From Actinomycetes bacterium (GTDB lineage Bacteria; Actinomycetota; Acidimicrobiia; Acidimicrobiales; RAAP-2), in assembly GCA_021799615.1 (NCBI GenBank), contig JAJZAC010000009.1:1-45377 (forward strand): a DNA stretch of 45,377 nucleotides, given 5' to 3'. How positions within the stretch are numbered: position 1 is the stretch's first letter; each line of letters opens with the position of its first letter. Under the pieces are notes generated by a model. That model was given only the letters and a program-made list of their open reading frames with translations. It did no database searches and was not told the DNA's origin. Both the position numbers and the translations under genes were made by a program. Of the stretch, positions 1 to 8,577 are shown piece after piece.

Positions 1-927
1 GGCACCGGGCAGGGAGAGCCCGGCATCGGGCACGCCGGCGTGCTCCCGCGGCGGCCCGTCGTCAGCGCCGTCGAGCTCTCCGCCGTCGGCGGTGTCGACG
101 TTCCCACCAGCCCGCCAGGCGCGCAGTGGACGGACCCGACTGGCCAGCAGGGCGATCCCGGCCACGAGCAGGCCGATCCCGGCCAGCTGGACCAGGTCCG
201 ATCCGAGACCGCCGCCGCTGAGCCACAGGTGTTCGTCGAGGAACCGCTCGATGCCCCACAGGGCCATGGCCACGCCGAGCACGATGCCGGTCGGCGGCAG
301 GCTGGCCGTCCCGTCTGGCTGGTCCGCGCCCGCCCGGACCGGGTGGGGGGCGATCGTGCGCAGCCACCGTTCCACCAGGAGCAGCACGCCGAAGATGGTG
401 GCGTCCTCCATGGCCTGGAAGATGGGGACCGGCAGGCGCTTGCCCACCTGGTCGGCGTAGTACATCCCGAACCACTGGGCCGTCGGATGCCCGCCACCGG
501 CCCGCATGAGCTGGGGACCGAGGAGCCGCCCGACGGACCAGCTGGCCATGAGCACCGGCGCCGTCAGGTCGAGCAGCCGCATGATCCCGACCTCGGGGCA
601 CCGGCGACGGGCCACCACGATGGCGGTGGGAACGGCGAAGAGCAGGCCGCCGAACGACGAGAGCCCGCCCTGCCAGATGGAGATGATCTGGCCCAGGTGC
701 CCCGAGTAGTAGCCCCAGTTGGCCACCACGTGCATGAAGCGGGCCCCGACGATGGCAGCCAGGACGACCCACAGGAACATGGTCGTCACCCACTGCCAGG
801 GGTAACCGGCTCGACGAAGGCGCCGCTCCAGGTAGCGGAGGCCGAACCAGAAGGTCAGTGCCAGGCCGATCCCGTAGGTGTGGACCTCGATGAACCAGAT
901 GTGGAAGGCGACGGGGATGGGTCTCAT
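1..927 (-). CDS. Lgt-family membrane protein, 3' end outside the window, key residues replaced
   Basis: Reads as 309 codons from ATG 927 with no stop before base 1, so the C-terminus is missing. The start MRPIPVAFHIWFIEVHTYG, several hydrophobic helices and the segment IWQGGLSSFGGLL follow the fold of prolipoprotein diacylglyceryl transferase (Lgt), which adds diacylglycerol to lipoprotein cysteines in the membrane. The signature loop is degenerate. Compared with E. coli Lgt from memory, His103 of SFHGG is Phe here, and the GRLGNFINGELWG loop reads GRLLGPQLMRAGGG: the Arg is kept, but Asn146 and Glu151 are lost. The last ~50 visible residues are charged, Gly- and Asp-rich and probably cytoplasmic. 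Membership of the Lgt fold is likely. Activity as a true Lgt is doubtful, and a paralogue with another role is possible. Confidence 0.7.
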   Translation of the reverse strand, partial: MRPIPVAFHIWFIEVHTYGIGLALTFWFGLRYLERRLRRAGYPWQWVTTMFLWVVLAAIVGARFMHVVANWGYYSGHLGQIISIWQGGLSSFGGLLFAVPTAIVVARRRCPEVGIMRLLDLTAPVLMASWSVGRLLGPQLMRAGGGHPTAQWFGMYYADQVGKRLPVPIFQAMEDATIFGVLLLVERWLRTIAPHPVRAGADQPDGTASLPPTGIVLGVAMALWGIERFLDEHLWLSGGGLGSDLVQLAGIGLLVAGIALLASRVRPLRAWRAGGNVDTADGGELDGADDGPPREHAGVPDAGLSLPGA

Positions 928-1048
928 GTCGGATCCGCACGGGCCCGGGAGCGTTCCCCGGTGGGCCGTGACCCGTCCAGGCTAGCGGTCCGTGGACGTG
1001 GCCGGCCGTCGGCGCCGAGGCGGCCACCGCCGTCGGCCCCGTCCGGTG

Positions 1049-2293
1049 CTACTCGACCCGCCCGACGCCGACGAACCCGTAGCCGGTGCGGACCGGCGTG
1101 ATCCAGACCGAGGCACCGGTGTGGGGCGCTTCGATCATCATGCCGCCACCGACGTACATGGCCACGTGCTCCGAGCCACCGGGACCGTAGAAGAGGAGGT
1201 CGCCGGGCTGCATGTCGGCCAGCGGGATCTGGACGGTGTCGTCGTACTGTGCCCCCGAGTAGTGGGGAAGCGGATGGCCGGCCTGGCCCCAGGCCCACGC
1301 CGTGAGTCCGGAGCAGTCGAACGCCACCCCGGGGTCCTCCGCGCCCCACTGGTAGGGCACGCCGATCTGGCTCTCGGCGGCCGCTACCGCTCCGGCCGCA
1401 TTCTGGGAGACGGGGGGAACGACCGATCCGGGTGCCGGCCCGCTGGCCTGGCCCCCCGACGTCTGCTGCGCCTGCTGGCCCGCCGCCTGCTGGGCCGCCG
1501 CCTGGGCTGCAGCCTGGGCTGCAGCCATCCGGGCCTGGTAGGCGGCAGCTGCGGCAGCTGCGGCAGCCGCCTGCTCGGCCTGCTGCTGCTGGATCACCAG
1601 CTGGTGGATCTGGGAGTCGAGGCCGTTCAGCTTGCTCTGCTCCTGGGCCACCAGCGCACTGGCCTGGTTGCGTGCCGACGCGAGGGATGCCTGGTCTGCC
1701 GCCGCCTGCCGCTGCTGCTGGTTCAGCACCTGCTGCTCGCTCCGCAGCTGGTTCTGGGCCGTGTGCAGCTCGTCGATGGTGGTGGTGACGTTGCCGTCGG
1801 CGATGGAGGTGTACTCGTTGCTGATGCCGGCCGCCGAGCCACCGGTCGAGAAGTACTGGCTGAGCGGGGTGGAGGTGCCCTGGGTCATGTAGGCGTTCAC
1901 GGCCTGGGCGCGCAGCTGGGCGTGGTCGCCGGCCACCTGCTGCTCGTCCTTCGCCAACTGCCGCTGGCCGGCGGCGATCTGGGCGTCGACCTGCTGGAGG
2001 TGGTAGGTGGCTGCGTCGTACTGCTGCGAGAGCTGGTCGATGCGGGCGTTCTCGGCCTGGATCTGGGCGTTGACCTGGGCCGCCTGCGCCTTGGCGGTGG
2101 CGATCTGGTCGGCACCGGCCGGGCGCGGCGAGGAAGACACCACGGTCGTGATGCCTGTGACGATGGCCAGTCCGAGCATCGCTGCCGCTCCCAACCGGGA
2201 GCGAACTCGGACCCCGCCACCAGGGACCGGCCTCGCCGTCGAACACTGCTCGACGTCAGTCACAACGGCGAACGTTCTAGTCCGTCGATTCAC
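1049..2293 (-). CDS. Secreted coiled-coil NlpC/P60 peptidoglycan hydrolase
   Basis: A 414-residue exported protein. A hydrophobic signal segment (about residues 35-60) ends near PAGA-DQ. A long coiled coil with leucine/glutamine heptads follows to about residue 240, then an Ala/Gln-rich linker, then an NlpC/P60 domain (about 306-414). The catalytic Cys327 is in FDCSGL, His376 in SEHVAMYVGGG, and a third polar residue is His391 in APHTG. This is the RipA/CwlO-like architecture, in which the coiled coil holds the endopeptidase until activated; it cuts stem peptides during growth or division. The GTG at 2293 was chosen because TATCCT lies 8 nt upstream. The longer TTG start at 2302 would touch that hexamer and looks less likely. 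Confidence 0.88.
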   Translation of the reverse strand: MNRRTRTFAVVTDVEQCSTARPVPGGGVRVRSRLGAAAMLGLAIVTGITTVVSSSPRPAGADQIATAKAQAAQVNAQIQAENARIDQLSQQYDAATYHLQQVDAQIAAGQRQLAKDEQQVAGDHAQLRAQAVNAYMTQGTSTPLSQYFSTGGSAAGISNEYTSIADGNVTTTIDELHTAQNQLRSEQQVLNQQQRQAAADQASLASARNQASALVAQEQSKLNGLDSQIHQLVIQQQQAEQAAAAAAAAAAYQARMAAAQAAAQAAAQQAAGQQAQQTSGGQASGPAPGSVVPPVSQNAAGAVAAAESQIGVPYQWGAEDPGVAFDCSGLTAWAWGQAGHPLPHYSGAQYDDTVQIPLADMQPGDLLFYGPGGSEHVAMYVGGGMMIEAPHTGASVWITPVRTGYGFVGVGRVE

Positions 2294-2301
2294 AAGCCGC
2301 A

Positions 2302-2307
2302 AGGATA
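2302..2307 (-). promoter_or_regulatory. -10 hexamer TATCCT of the NlpC/P60 gene
   Basis: TATCCT on the minus strand ends 8 nt before the GTG at 2293. No Shine-Dalgarno sequence is visible, so the message would be leaderless or nearly so. Confidence 0.5.
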
Positions 2308-2369
2308 CCCGACCAACAAGTGCCTGAGCTGGACCTTCTCACCGCCGTGTCGGGAGCGCGTGGGCACGG

Positions 2370-2375
2370 TAGCGT
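2370..2375 (+). promoter_or_regulatory. -10 hexamer TAGCGT of the dienelactone hydrolase gene
   Basis: TAGCGT followed by seven bases and then ATG 2383. The spacing predicts transcription starting at or next to the A of ATG. It also excludes the in-frame ATG further upstream. Confidence 0.55.
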
Positions 2376-2382
2376 TCGACAC

Positions 2383-3066
2383 ATGGGTGAGTCCATCGAA
2401 TTCCCGAGCAACGGTTCGACGTGTGGCGGCTACCTGGCCACGCCCGAGGGTGGAGGTCCGGGGGTCATCGTGCTCCAGGAGTGGTGGGGCCTGGTGGACC
2501 AGATCACGCGGACGTGCGACCGCTTCGCCGCCGCCGGGTTCACCGCGTTGGCCCCCGACCTCTACCACGGCACGCAGGTCCCCCTGACCGAGCCGGACGA
2601 GGCGGGCAAGTTGATGATGGCCATGCGCATGGACACGGCGGCGAAGGACCTGAGCGGCGCGGTCGACGAGCTCGTCCGCCGGACGGGCCGCCCGTCGGTC
2701 GGCGTCGTCGGTTTCTGCATGGGTGGGGGCCTGGCGCTGGTGCTCGCCACCCAGCGGCCCGATGCCGTCGCTGCGGTCGTCCCCGCCTACGGGCTGATCC
2801 CCTGGCCCGATGCGGCTCCCGACTACACCAAGCTCGAGGGCGCTGTTCTGGCCCACGTGGCCGGCCGCGACGGGTTCTTCACCCCCGACGCGGCCAGAGC
2901 GCTCGAGACCCAGCTCCGCGGGCTCGGCAAGGACGTCGAATTCGTCCACTACGCCGACGCCGACCACGCCTTCTTCAACGAAGACCGGCCCGAGGTGTAC
3001 GACGAGGGGGCCGCGATCGAACTGTGGGATCGCACCGTCGCCTTCCTGCGCGAGCGACTGGGTTGA
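2383..3066 (+). CDS. Dienelactone hydrolase family protein
   Basis: A 227-residue cytoplasmic alpha/beta hydrolase. The beginning GESIEFPSNGSTCGGYLATPEGG and the strand GVIVLQEWWGL are typical of the family. The nucleophile is Cys in VGFCMGGGLAL, the general acid is Asp in HVAGRDGFFTP, and the His lies in DADHAFFNEDRPEVYD. The C-x-G-G elbow with cysteine is the mark of dienelactone hydrolase (carboxymethylenebutenolidase) rather than serine esterases. Family members hydrolyse dienelactone in chlorocatechol breakdown, but many actinobacterial copies have unknown lactone or ester substrates, and no other aromatic pathway gene is nearby. The start is fixed by the adjacent -10 hexamer. A longer ATG at 2320 exists but would carry the promoter inside the gene. 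Confidence 0.88.
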   Translation: MGESIEFPSNGSTCGGYLATPEGGGPGVIVLQEWWGLVDQITRTCDRFAAAGFTALAPDLYHGTQVPLTEPDEAGKLMMAMRMDTAAKDLSGAVDELVRRTGRPSVGVVGFCMGGGLALVLATQRPDAVAAVVPAYGLIPWPDAAPDYTKLEGAVLAHVAGRDGFFTPDAARALETQLRGLGKDVEFVHYADADHAFFNEDRPEVYDEGAAIELWDRTVAFLRERLG

Positions 3067-3100
3067 CCGCGGTCGTGCGCCACCAGCACTCGCTTCCGGG

Positions 3101-4366
3101 GTGACGGGACCAGGCGAGCCGTCCGTCGTCGAGCGGTACCTCCGGCTCGGCCTCGAGCTGGGGCGCCATGTCGACGGCCTGGTGGACGCCTACTACGGCC
3201 CCGCCGGTCTGGCGGCGGCGGTGGCGGCGGCGCCGCTCGAGCCGCCGGATCGCCTGGCGATGGCGGCCCGCCGGCTGCTGGCCGATCTCGACACCGGACG
3301 GGAGCTCGGCGACCCGACCGGTGTCGATCCGGGACCGGCGTCGGGCGCCGACGCAGGCCGGCGTCGGTGGCTGCGATCCCAGGTGGTCGGGCTCGAGATG
3401 ACGGCCCGACGCCTGGCCGGCGAGCCCGTGACCTATGCCGACGAGGTCGAGGCGTGCTACGGGGTCCGCCCGGTACGGGCCGATGAGGGCGCCGTCGCCC
3501 GGGCCCACCGGGAGCTGGACGACGAGCTCCCCGGAACCGGCCCACTGGCCGAGCGCCTCGAAGCATGGCGTGACGCCCACATCGTGCCTCCCGACCTCGT
3601 AGGACGCGCCATCGACGCCCTGGCCGAAGAGCTCCGAGCCCGCACCGCCGAGATGTTCGGCCTGCCCGACGGTGAGCACGTCGCCTTCGAACTGGTGCGC
3701 GGCCAGCCCTGGTCGGGGTTCAACTACTACCTGGGCGACCTCCGGAGCCGGGTCGCCGTCAACACCGACCTGCCCGTGCTGTCCACCGGCCTCGCCCACC
3801 TGGTGGCACACGAGGCCTACCCCGGCCACCACACCGAGCACACCCGCAAGGAGGCCGGCCTGGTCCGGCGCCGGCGGTGGTGGGAGGAGTCGATCTTCCT
3901 CGTGGGCACACCCCAATGTCTGCTGGCCGAGGGCCTGGCCGACCTCGGGCTCGAAGTCGTCTTCGGCCAGCGCCCGGAGCAGGTGGTGGCGCCGATCCTG
4001 CGTCCGCTCGGCATCCGCTACGACGCGGCGGCGATCGCCGCCCTGGCCGGGGCGTTCGAGGTCCTCGGCGCGGTGCGCCAGAACGCCGCCTTCCGGCTCC
4101 ACGAGGACGGCGCCGATCCTGACGAGGTGATCGACGAGGTCGCCCGCTTCGGCCTCGTGCCACGGGCCAGGGCGGCCAAGGCGGTCGAATTCCTGACCCA
4201 CCCGACGTGGCGTGCCTACGTGACCTGTTACGTCGAGGGCCTGCCACGCTGCCGCGCCTACGTCGGCGGCGAGCCGTCGCGCTTCGAACGGCTGCTCTCC
4301 GAGCAGCTGGTCCCGGCCGACCTCGAGACCGCTCCCGAGGCCGCCCCGGAGACCGCCCGGCCCTGA
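3101..4366 (+). CDS. DUF885-like zinc metallopeptidase
   Basis: A 421-residue soluble protein. The key segment VAHEAYPGHHTEHTRKEAG resembles the HE-x-x-PGHH zinc motif of DUF885/M2-M32-like peptidases. A further conserved acidic patch is LLAEGLADLGLE about 50 residues later, a likely source of the third zinc ligand. The N-terminal half is alpha-helical and charged. GTG 3101 is the first in-frame start after the stop of the previous gene 35 nt upstream, and the homologous part (VVERYLRLGLELGRHVDGLVD) begins about 10 residues later. It may be cotranscribed with the dienelactone hydrolase. The natural substrate cannot be told from sequence. A plain 'DUF885 family protein' name would also be defensible. 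Confidence 0.72.
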   Translation: MTGPGEPSVVERYLRLGLELGRHVDGLVDAYYGPAGLAAAVAAAPLEPPDRLAMAARRLLADLDTGRELGDPTGVDPGPASGADAGRRRWLRSQVVGLEMTARRLAGEPVTYADEVEACYGVRPVRADEGAVARAHRELDDELPGTGPLAERLEAWRDAHIVPPDLVGRAIDALAEELRARTAEMFGLPDGEHVAFELVRGQPWSGFNYYLGDLRSRVAVNTDLPVLSTGLAHLVAHEAYPGHHTEHTRKEAGLVRRRRWWEESIFLVGTPQCLLAEGLADLGLEVVFGQRPEQVVAPILRPLGIRYDAAAIAALAGAFEVLGAVRQNAAFRLHEDGADPDEVIDEVARFGLVPRARAAKAVEFLTHPTWRAYVTCYVEGLPRCRAYVGGEPSRFERLLSEQLVPADLETAPEAAPETARP

Positions 4367-4447
4367 GCGGCCCTGAGCGGCCGGCGGCCCGGTGGCGTGC
4401 GGCCGGCCCGGTGGCCGGTGCCTTTGCCCGTCGTGGGCGGCCGCCCG

Positions 4448-4453
4448 TACCAT
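4448..4453 (+). promoter_or_regulatory. -10 hexamer TACCAT of the malyl-CoA lyase gene
   Basis: TACCAT is followed by exactly six bases and ATG 4460, the spacing expected for a leaderless transcript. No Shine-Dalgarno sequence is present. Confidence 0.6.
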
Positions 4454-4459
4454 CTGGGC

Positions 4460-5398
4460 ATGTCCGAACGCTCCCGAAACCTGCCGCGCCGATCCTGCAT
4501 GTCGTCACCGGGGTCGAACGAGAAGTTCCTCACCAAGGCCCCGACGGTGGGCGCCGACATGAGCTTCCTCGACCTCGAGGACTCGGTGGCCCCGCTGGAG
4601 AAGGAGGCGGCCCGGACGAAGGTGGTCGACGCCATCCGCAACCTGCCGTGGGACGACCGCGTCCTGTGCGTGCGGATCAACGCCTGGGACACGGAATGGA
4701 CCTACGGGGACGTCATCGAGGTCGTCGGCAACGCCGGACCCCGGCTGGACGAGGTCATGCTGCCGAAGGTGCAGTCGGCAGCCGAGGTGGTGGCGCTCGA
4801 CCTCCTGCTGACCCAGGTCGAGAAGAAGTCGGGGCTCCCCGTCGGGCATATCGGGATCGAGGCCCAGATCGAGACCACCCGGGGCCTGATCAACGTCGAG
4901 GAGATCTGCGCGGCCTCGCCCCGGCTGGAGACGATCATCTTCGGCCCGGCCGACTTCGCCGCTTCGATGGAGATGCCGGTGCTGACGGGCGGCGTGGCCA
5001 TCCCCGAGTACCCGGGAGACCACTTCAACTACGTGTTCTCGAAGATCCTGATGGCTGGCCGGGCCAACGGGCTCCAGGTCATCGACGGGCCGTTCCTCAA
5101 GATCCGCGAGCTCGACTCGCTACGGGAATTCGCCCAGCGCACGCGGGTCCTCGGATACGACGGCAAGTGGGCCCTCACGCCGGACCAGGTGGGCGTGCTG
5201 AACGAGGTCTACTCGCCCACCCAGGAGCAGTTCGACAAGGCGTGGGACATCCTCGACGCGTACCAGAAGGCGACCGAGCAGGACCGGACCGGCGCGGTCA
5301 TGTTCGGTGACGAGATGATCGACGAGGCGTCCCGCAAGATGGCGACCAAGTTCGTGACCCGCGGGGAACGGGCCGGCCTGCACCGTTCGGAGTCCTGA
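4460..5398 (+). CDS. mcl: L-malyl-CoA/beta-methylmalyl-CoA lyase (HpcH/CitE family)
   Basis: A 312-residue TIM-barrel lyase. Residues FLDLEDSVAPLEKEAAR (metal and CoA binding), VMLPKVQSA, IEAQIETTRGL, GPADFAASM and IDGPF...GKWALTPDQV match my memory of Rhodobacter Mcl1, including the GxADFAASM loop and GKWAI/L-P-Q-V near the end. Mcl1 cleaves beta-methylmalyl-CoA to propionyl-CoA and glyoxylate in the ethylmalonyl-CoA pathway and also handles malyl-CoA. Mycobacterial CitE-like lyases are an alternative. Context favours the pathway: methylsuccinyl-CoA dehydrogenase and a MaoC hydratase lie within 6 kb. It is preceded by its own leaderless promoter and faces a convergent gene. Confidence 0.8.
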   Translation: MSERSRNLPRRSCMSSPGSNEKFLTKAPTVGADMSFLDLEDSVAPLEKEAARTKVVDAIRNLPWDDRVLCVRINAWDTEWTYGDVIEVVGNAGPRLDEVMLPKVQSAAEVVALDLLLTQVEKKSGLPVGHIGIEAQIETTRGLINVEEICAASPRLETIIFGPADFAASMEMPVLTGGVAIPEYPGDHFNYVFSKILMAGRANGLQVIDGPFLKIRELDSLREFAQRTRVLGYDGKWALTPDQVGVLNEVYSPTQEQFDKAWDILDAYQKATEQDRTGAVMFGDEMIDEASRKMATKFVTRGERAGLHRSES

Positions 5399-5409
5399 GC
5401 CGCCTCGCG

Positions 5410-5423
5410 GGCCGGCTCCGGCC
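5410..5423 (+). terminator. Possible hairpin between convergent genes
   Basis: GGCCGGCTCCGGCC can fold into a five-pair G+C stem with a four-base loop, 12 nt after the lyase stop. There is no T-tract. In this G+C range such palindromes occur by chance, so this is only a candidate. Confidence 0.2.
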
Positions 5424-5467
5424 GAGTCGCGACCGAGGCCGCCATCCGGCCGCCGGGTGTCCTGCCC

Positions 5468-6841
5468 TCAGCCGGCGGTGGGGAATTGCTGGCTCCAGTC
5501 CTGCACCGCGGCCGCCGTGTCCGCGGTGCACGGTCCCGCTGGCCGGGCCGAGCCGAACAGGTCGGCGTTGCCGTAGGGGAGTCCCGCCACCGCCGGGGCC
5601 GCGGTGGTCGAATTGTCGACGTACTCGAACCAGCACGTTCCCGACGCCGATTTCGCCGCGATCACGTACGACTGGTCGCCGACGGCCAGGCTGATCACCG
5701 ACCCGCTGGTCGAAGGCTGGCCGGCCCCGACGACCTGCAGGGACAGCTCCGCCGCCATGGCTCGTGCCGGCGTGACCGTCGCATAGGACTCGTTGTCGTT
5801 GATGTAGAGGGTCCTCAAGGTGGTCGCCTCCGTGGCCAGGTCCGACTGGACGGCGCGGTCCTGTGCTGCCTGGGCTGACGAATTGAGGATGGTGGCTTGC
5901 GTCTGCACCGCGGTCGAGCCCAGGTGGGTCACGAGGAGGATGGCCCCGACGATCACGGCAGCGACCAGGCCGGCTACCGCGATGGTGGATCCGCGAGACC
6001 GCCGAGCGCGAGGGGTGTTGCCCGTGACCGGCTGGGCCGGGCCCGTCCGGTCAGCCGGGCCCGGCGGGGTCGGAGGCGGCTGGGGCGCTCCGGACCCTGG
6101 TGCCGGAGGGGCGACCGTGCCGGAGGGACCGGAGGGAACGGTGGGCGCGTCTCGGGGCGGCGTGGGGAACGGAGAGGCGGTTGGCCCGACTCCGAGCGGC
6201 GTAGCGCCGACCGGCGGCAGGGTGGGTGTCGCGAGGTCGCCGGCAGAACCTGCGATGGCGTGCCCGCCCGTGCCGAGCGGTTCGGGCTCCGTGCGACCGG
6301 TGGGCGGCTCGGGCTCCGTGCGACCGGTGAAGAGGTAGGCAGGCGGCGCAGGAGGCGGTCCGGCGGCGCTCCCGAAGGGGGGCAGGCCCCCGAGTGGCGG
6401 CAGCGCGGCGCCGACCGGCCCGCCGCCGGGTGGCGTGGTCTCGCCAACAGCCGGTGCGGATGGCGCAACAGCCGGTGCGGGCGGCATGGCCTCGTCAACA
6501 GCCGGTGCAGGTGGCGCGACAGCGCTCCCGAGGTGGGGCGGACCCCCGAGTGGTGGCAGCGCGGCGCTGGGCGGTACGCCGTCCGGCGGCGGCGTGCCCG
6601 GTGGCGGGCCACCGACTCCACCGAGCGGCGGCAGCGCGCCTGCTGGCGATCCGGCTCCGGAGTGGTCGCCCCCCAGGAGAGGCAGCCCGGCGCCTGGCGG
6701 GTCCCCCATCAGGTCCTCCCGGGGAGGGACGTCGGGCGAGGAGTTGGGCGGCGGCGGTAGCGCGCTGGGGTGGAGCTCGGGCGGGTACCAGTTGCCGTCG
6801 GCGGCGATCCACCAGCCCGGTCCGGGTGCCTGGTCGCTCAC
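5468..6841 (-). CDS. Proline-rich membrane protein with DUF2510-like motif and pilin-like outer domain
   Basis: A 457-residue protein with three parts. Residues 1-25 carry GPGWWIAADGNWYPPE, the short Trp-rich DUF2510-type motif found at the N-terminus of actinobacterial membrane proteins. Residues ~25-290 are Pro/Gly/Ala-rich with repeated PPLGG and a doubled TGRTEPEP unit. A single helix (about 295-318, STIAVAGLVAAVIVGAILLV) follows. The C-terminal ~135 residues should lie outside the cell; AQDRAVQSDLATEATTLRTLYINDNESYATVTPAR and ASGTCWFEYVDNS recall the globular part of type IV pilin-like proteins, but there is no prepilin cleavage site. Start is GTG 6841, preceded by GAGGGGG at Shine-Dalgarno distance. 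Function unknown. Confidence 0.7.
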   Translation of the reverse strand: MSDQAPGPGWWIAADGNWYPPELHPSALPPPPNSSPDVPPREDLMGDPPGAGLPLLGGDHSGAGSPAGALPPLGGVGGPPPGTPPPDGVPPSAALPPLGGPPHLGSAVAPPAPAVDEAMPPAPAVAPSAPAVGETTPPGGGPVGAALPPLGGLPPFGSAAGPPPAPPAYLFTGRTEPEPPTGRTEPEPLGTGGHAIAGSAGDLATPTLPPVGATPLGVGPTASPFPTPPRDAPTVPSGPSGTVAPPAPGSGAPQPPPTPPGPADRTGPAQPVTGNTPRARRSRGSTIAVAGLVAAVIVGAILLVTHLGSTAVQTQATILNSSAQAAQDRAVQSDLATEATTLRTLYINDNESYATVTPARAMAAELSLQVVGAGQPSTSGSVISLAVGDQSYVIAAKSASGTCWFEYVDNSTTAAPAVAGLPYGNADLFGSARPAGPCTADTAAAVQDWSQQFPTAG

Positions 6842-6931
6842 GTCATCCCCCTCGTCGTCGCCCGCCCCGATGCGGGCGACGGATGCAAAGCGTACGCCCG
6901 GGATGCGTTGCCGTCGATGTCCGGACCTGCG

Positions 6932-8545
6932 TCAGGATGCCTGGTCGAGGAGTCGGCGCGCCACCACCTTGAGGCACAGCGTCTCGTCGGCACCCTCGAA
7001 GATCGACAGCACCCGGGCGTCCACGAAGTACCGGCTCACCGGGAACTCCTCCGCGTAGCCCATGCCGCCGTGGATCTGGAGCGCCTCGCGCGTGACCCAC
7101 TCGGCCGCGCGGCACACGTAGGCCTTCACCATCGACGCCTCGAGGGTCCCCTCGCCCTTGGCCATGAGCCGGGCCACCTCGTAGGAGAACTGGCGGGTGC
7201 ATTGGATCAGCACCGACATCCGAGCCAGCTTGGCCTGGGTCAGCTGGTAGTCGACGATGGGCGAGCCGAAGACCTTGCGTTCCCGGGCGTAGTCGAGCGC
7301 GGCCTCGTACGCCGCCTGCATCACGCCGACGGCGCGGGCCGCCGTCTGGAGGCGACCGTTCTCGAACCCCTGCATCTGCAGGTAGAAGCCCTTGCCGAGG
7401 CCGGCCTCGCCCCCGATCAGGTTGGACGACGGCACGAACCAGTTCTCGAACGCCACCTCGTAGGAGTGCATGCCCCGGTAGCCGAGGGTGTCGATCGCCC
7501 TGCCTTCCATCCGCCCGCCCGGCCGCCCGTCGGCGGCCGCCTGGGCGAAGAGGAAGCCGTGTCCCTCGCCCTGGGGCTTCTCCACCAGGAAGAGGGAGAG
7601 CCCGCGGTGCCCCTTCGAGCGATCCGGGTCCGTGCGGGCGAGCAGCAGCAGGACGTCCGCTCTCGCCGCGAAGGTGCACCAGGTCTTCACGCCGTTGACG
7701 AGCCACCCACCCTCGGTGGGGACGGCGCTGGTGACGACGCCGGCGACATCGGACCCGAAATCGGGTTCGGTGACCGCCACGGCGCCCATGATCTCGGCTG
7801 ACGCCAGGCGCGGCAGCCACGACTGCTTCTGCTCCTCCGTGCCGCCGTGGACGATGGCGCGGGTGAGGATCTCCGGCCGCGTGATCAAGGATCCGCCGGC
7901 GCCGAGCGACCCCCACGACAGCTCCTCGGTGGCCACGACCATGCCCAGGTAGTCGCTTTCACCGCCCGACGCGAACCCCCCGTACTCCTCGGGGACGGAC
8001 ATGCCGAAGCCACCCATCTCGGCCATGCCGGAGATGATCTCTTCGGGGATGTCGGTGTTCTCCCGGTGGATGTGCTCGGCCCGGGGCCGGATCTGCTCGT
8101 CGGCGAAGCGGTGGAACGTGTCCCGGACGAGCTCGAAGTCCGGGTCGAGGTGGCGGTCGCCCTCGACGCCGGCCAGCGTGGCGAGGAAGGCCGGGTCCCG
8201 GTAGTCGGCGACGAACGACGCGGCCGGCTCCATCCACCGGGCGTCGATCCCCCAGGCCCGTTCGCGCCCGACGATGCGCGAGGCCAGGTCGGCCAGCGCG
8301 TCGGCGGCAAAGGCACAGGCGATGGCCGCCTCCGTCTCGCCGAGCGCCCCGTAGCCGAGCGCCGCCTCGGCCGTGCGGACGGCCGCCGCCGCGTGGGCGA
8401 CGTCGTAGGCCAGCACCTGGGCGACGTCGGGGCCGCCTGCCTCGCCGAGGGACGTGATGCCCGAGTGCACGGCAGCCCGGGCGACGGCGAGGGCCTCGGC
8501 GGCGGCGGTCAGGTCGGGCGAGGGGACAGCGTCGGTGGAGGTCAC
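6932..8545 (-). CDS. mcd: (2S)-methylsuccinyl-CoA dehydrogenase
   Basis: A 537-residue flavoprotein. Residues ~165-537 form an acyl-CoA dehydrogenase: PEEYGGF, AVTEPDFGSDVAG (FAD/substrate loop), NGVKTWCTFAARAD, ERKVFGSPIVDYQ, ALQIHGGMGYAEEFPVSRYFVDAR, and the catalytic Glu in SIFEGADET. The first ~160 residues form an extra helical domain absent from ordinary acyl-CoA dehydrogenases. An extension of this size is the hallmark of methylsuccinyl-CoA dehydrogenase, which makes mesaconyl-CoA in the ethylmalonyl-CoA pathway. The nearby malyl-CoA lyase and MaoC hydratase support this. Start GTG 8545 lies six bases after TAATGT. The alternative is an uncharacterised long acyl-CoA dehydrogenase. Confidence 0.8.
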   Translation of the reverse strand: MTSTDAVPSPDLTAAAEALAVARAAVHSGITSLGEAGGPDVAQVLAYDVAHAAAAVRTAEAALGYGALGETEAAIACAFAADALADLASRIVGRERAWGIDARWMEPAASFVADYRDPAFLATLAGVEGDRHLDPDFELVRDTFHRFADEQIRPRAEHIHRENTDIPEEIISGMAEMGGFGMSVPEEYGGFASGGESDYLGMVVATEELSWGSLGAGGSLITRPEILTRAIVHGGTEEQKQSWLPRLASAEIMGAVAVTEPDFGSDVAGVVTSAVPTEGGWLVNGVKTWCTFAARADVLLLLARTDPDRSKGHRGLSLFLVEKPQGEGHGFLFAQAAADGRPGGRMEGRAIDTLGYRGMHSYEVAFENWFVPSSNLIGGEAGLGKGFYLQMQGFENGRLQTAARAVGVMQAAYEAALDYARERKVFGSPIVDYQLTQAKLARMSVLIQCTRQFSYEVARLMAKGEGTLEASMVKAYVCRAAEWVTREALQIHGGMGYAEEFPVSRYFVDARVLSIFEGADETLCLKVVARRLLDQAS

Positions 8546-8551
8546 GCCCCG

Positions 8552-8557
8552 ACATTA
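8552..8557 (-). promoter_or_regulatory. -10 hexamer TAATGT of the methylsuccinyl-CoA dehydrogenase gene
   Basis: TAATGT on the minus strand followed by six bases and GTG 8545. It lies in the 32-bp gap after the methyltransferase stop, showing that mcd has its own promoter. Confidence 0.6.
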
Positions 8558-8577
8558 CCGGGAGGCGTTCCCCGCCT

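Noticed and set aside
1432-1788. Small plus-strand frames opposite the Ala/Gln-rich linker of the NlpC/P60 protein
   Set aside because: They are by-products of repeated GCC/CAG codons on the other strand.
992-2587. Plus-strand frame of 531 codons opposite the NlpC/P60 gene
   Set aside because: Shadow frame with no domain, crossing the promoters of two genes. The minus strand has signal peptide, coiled coil and a catalytic domain.
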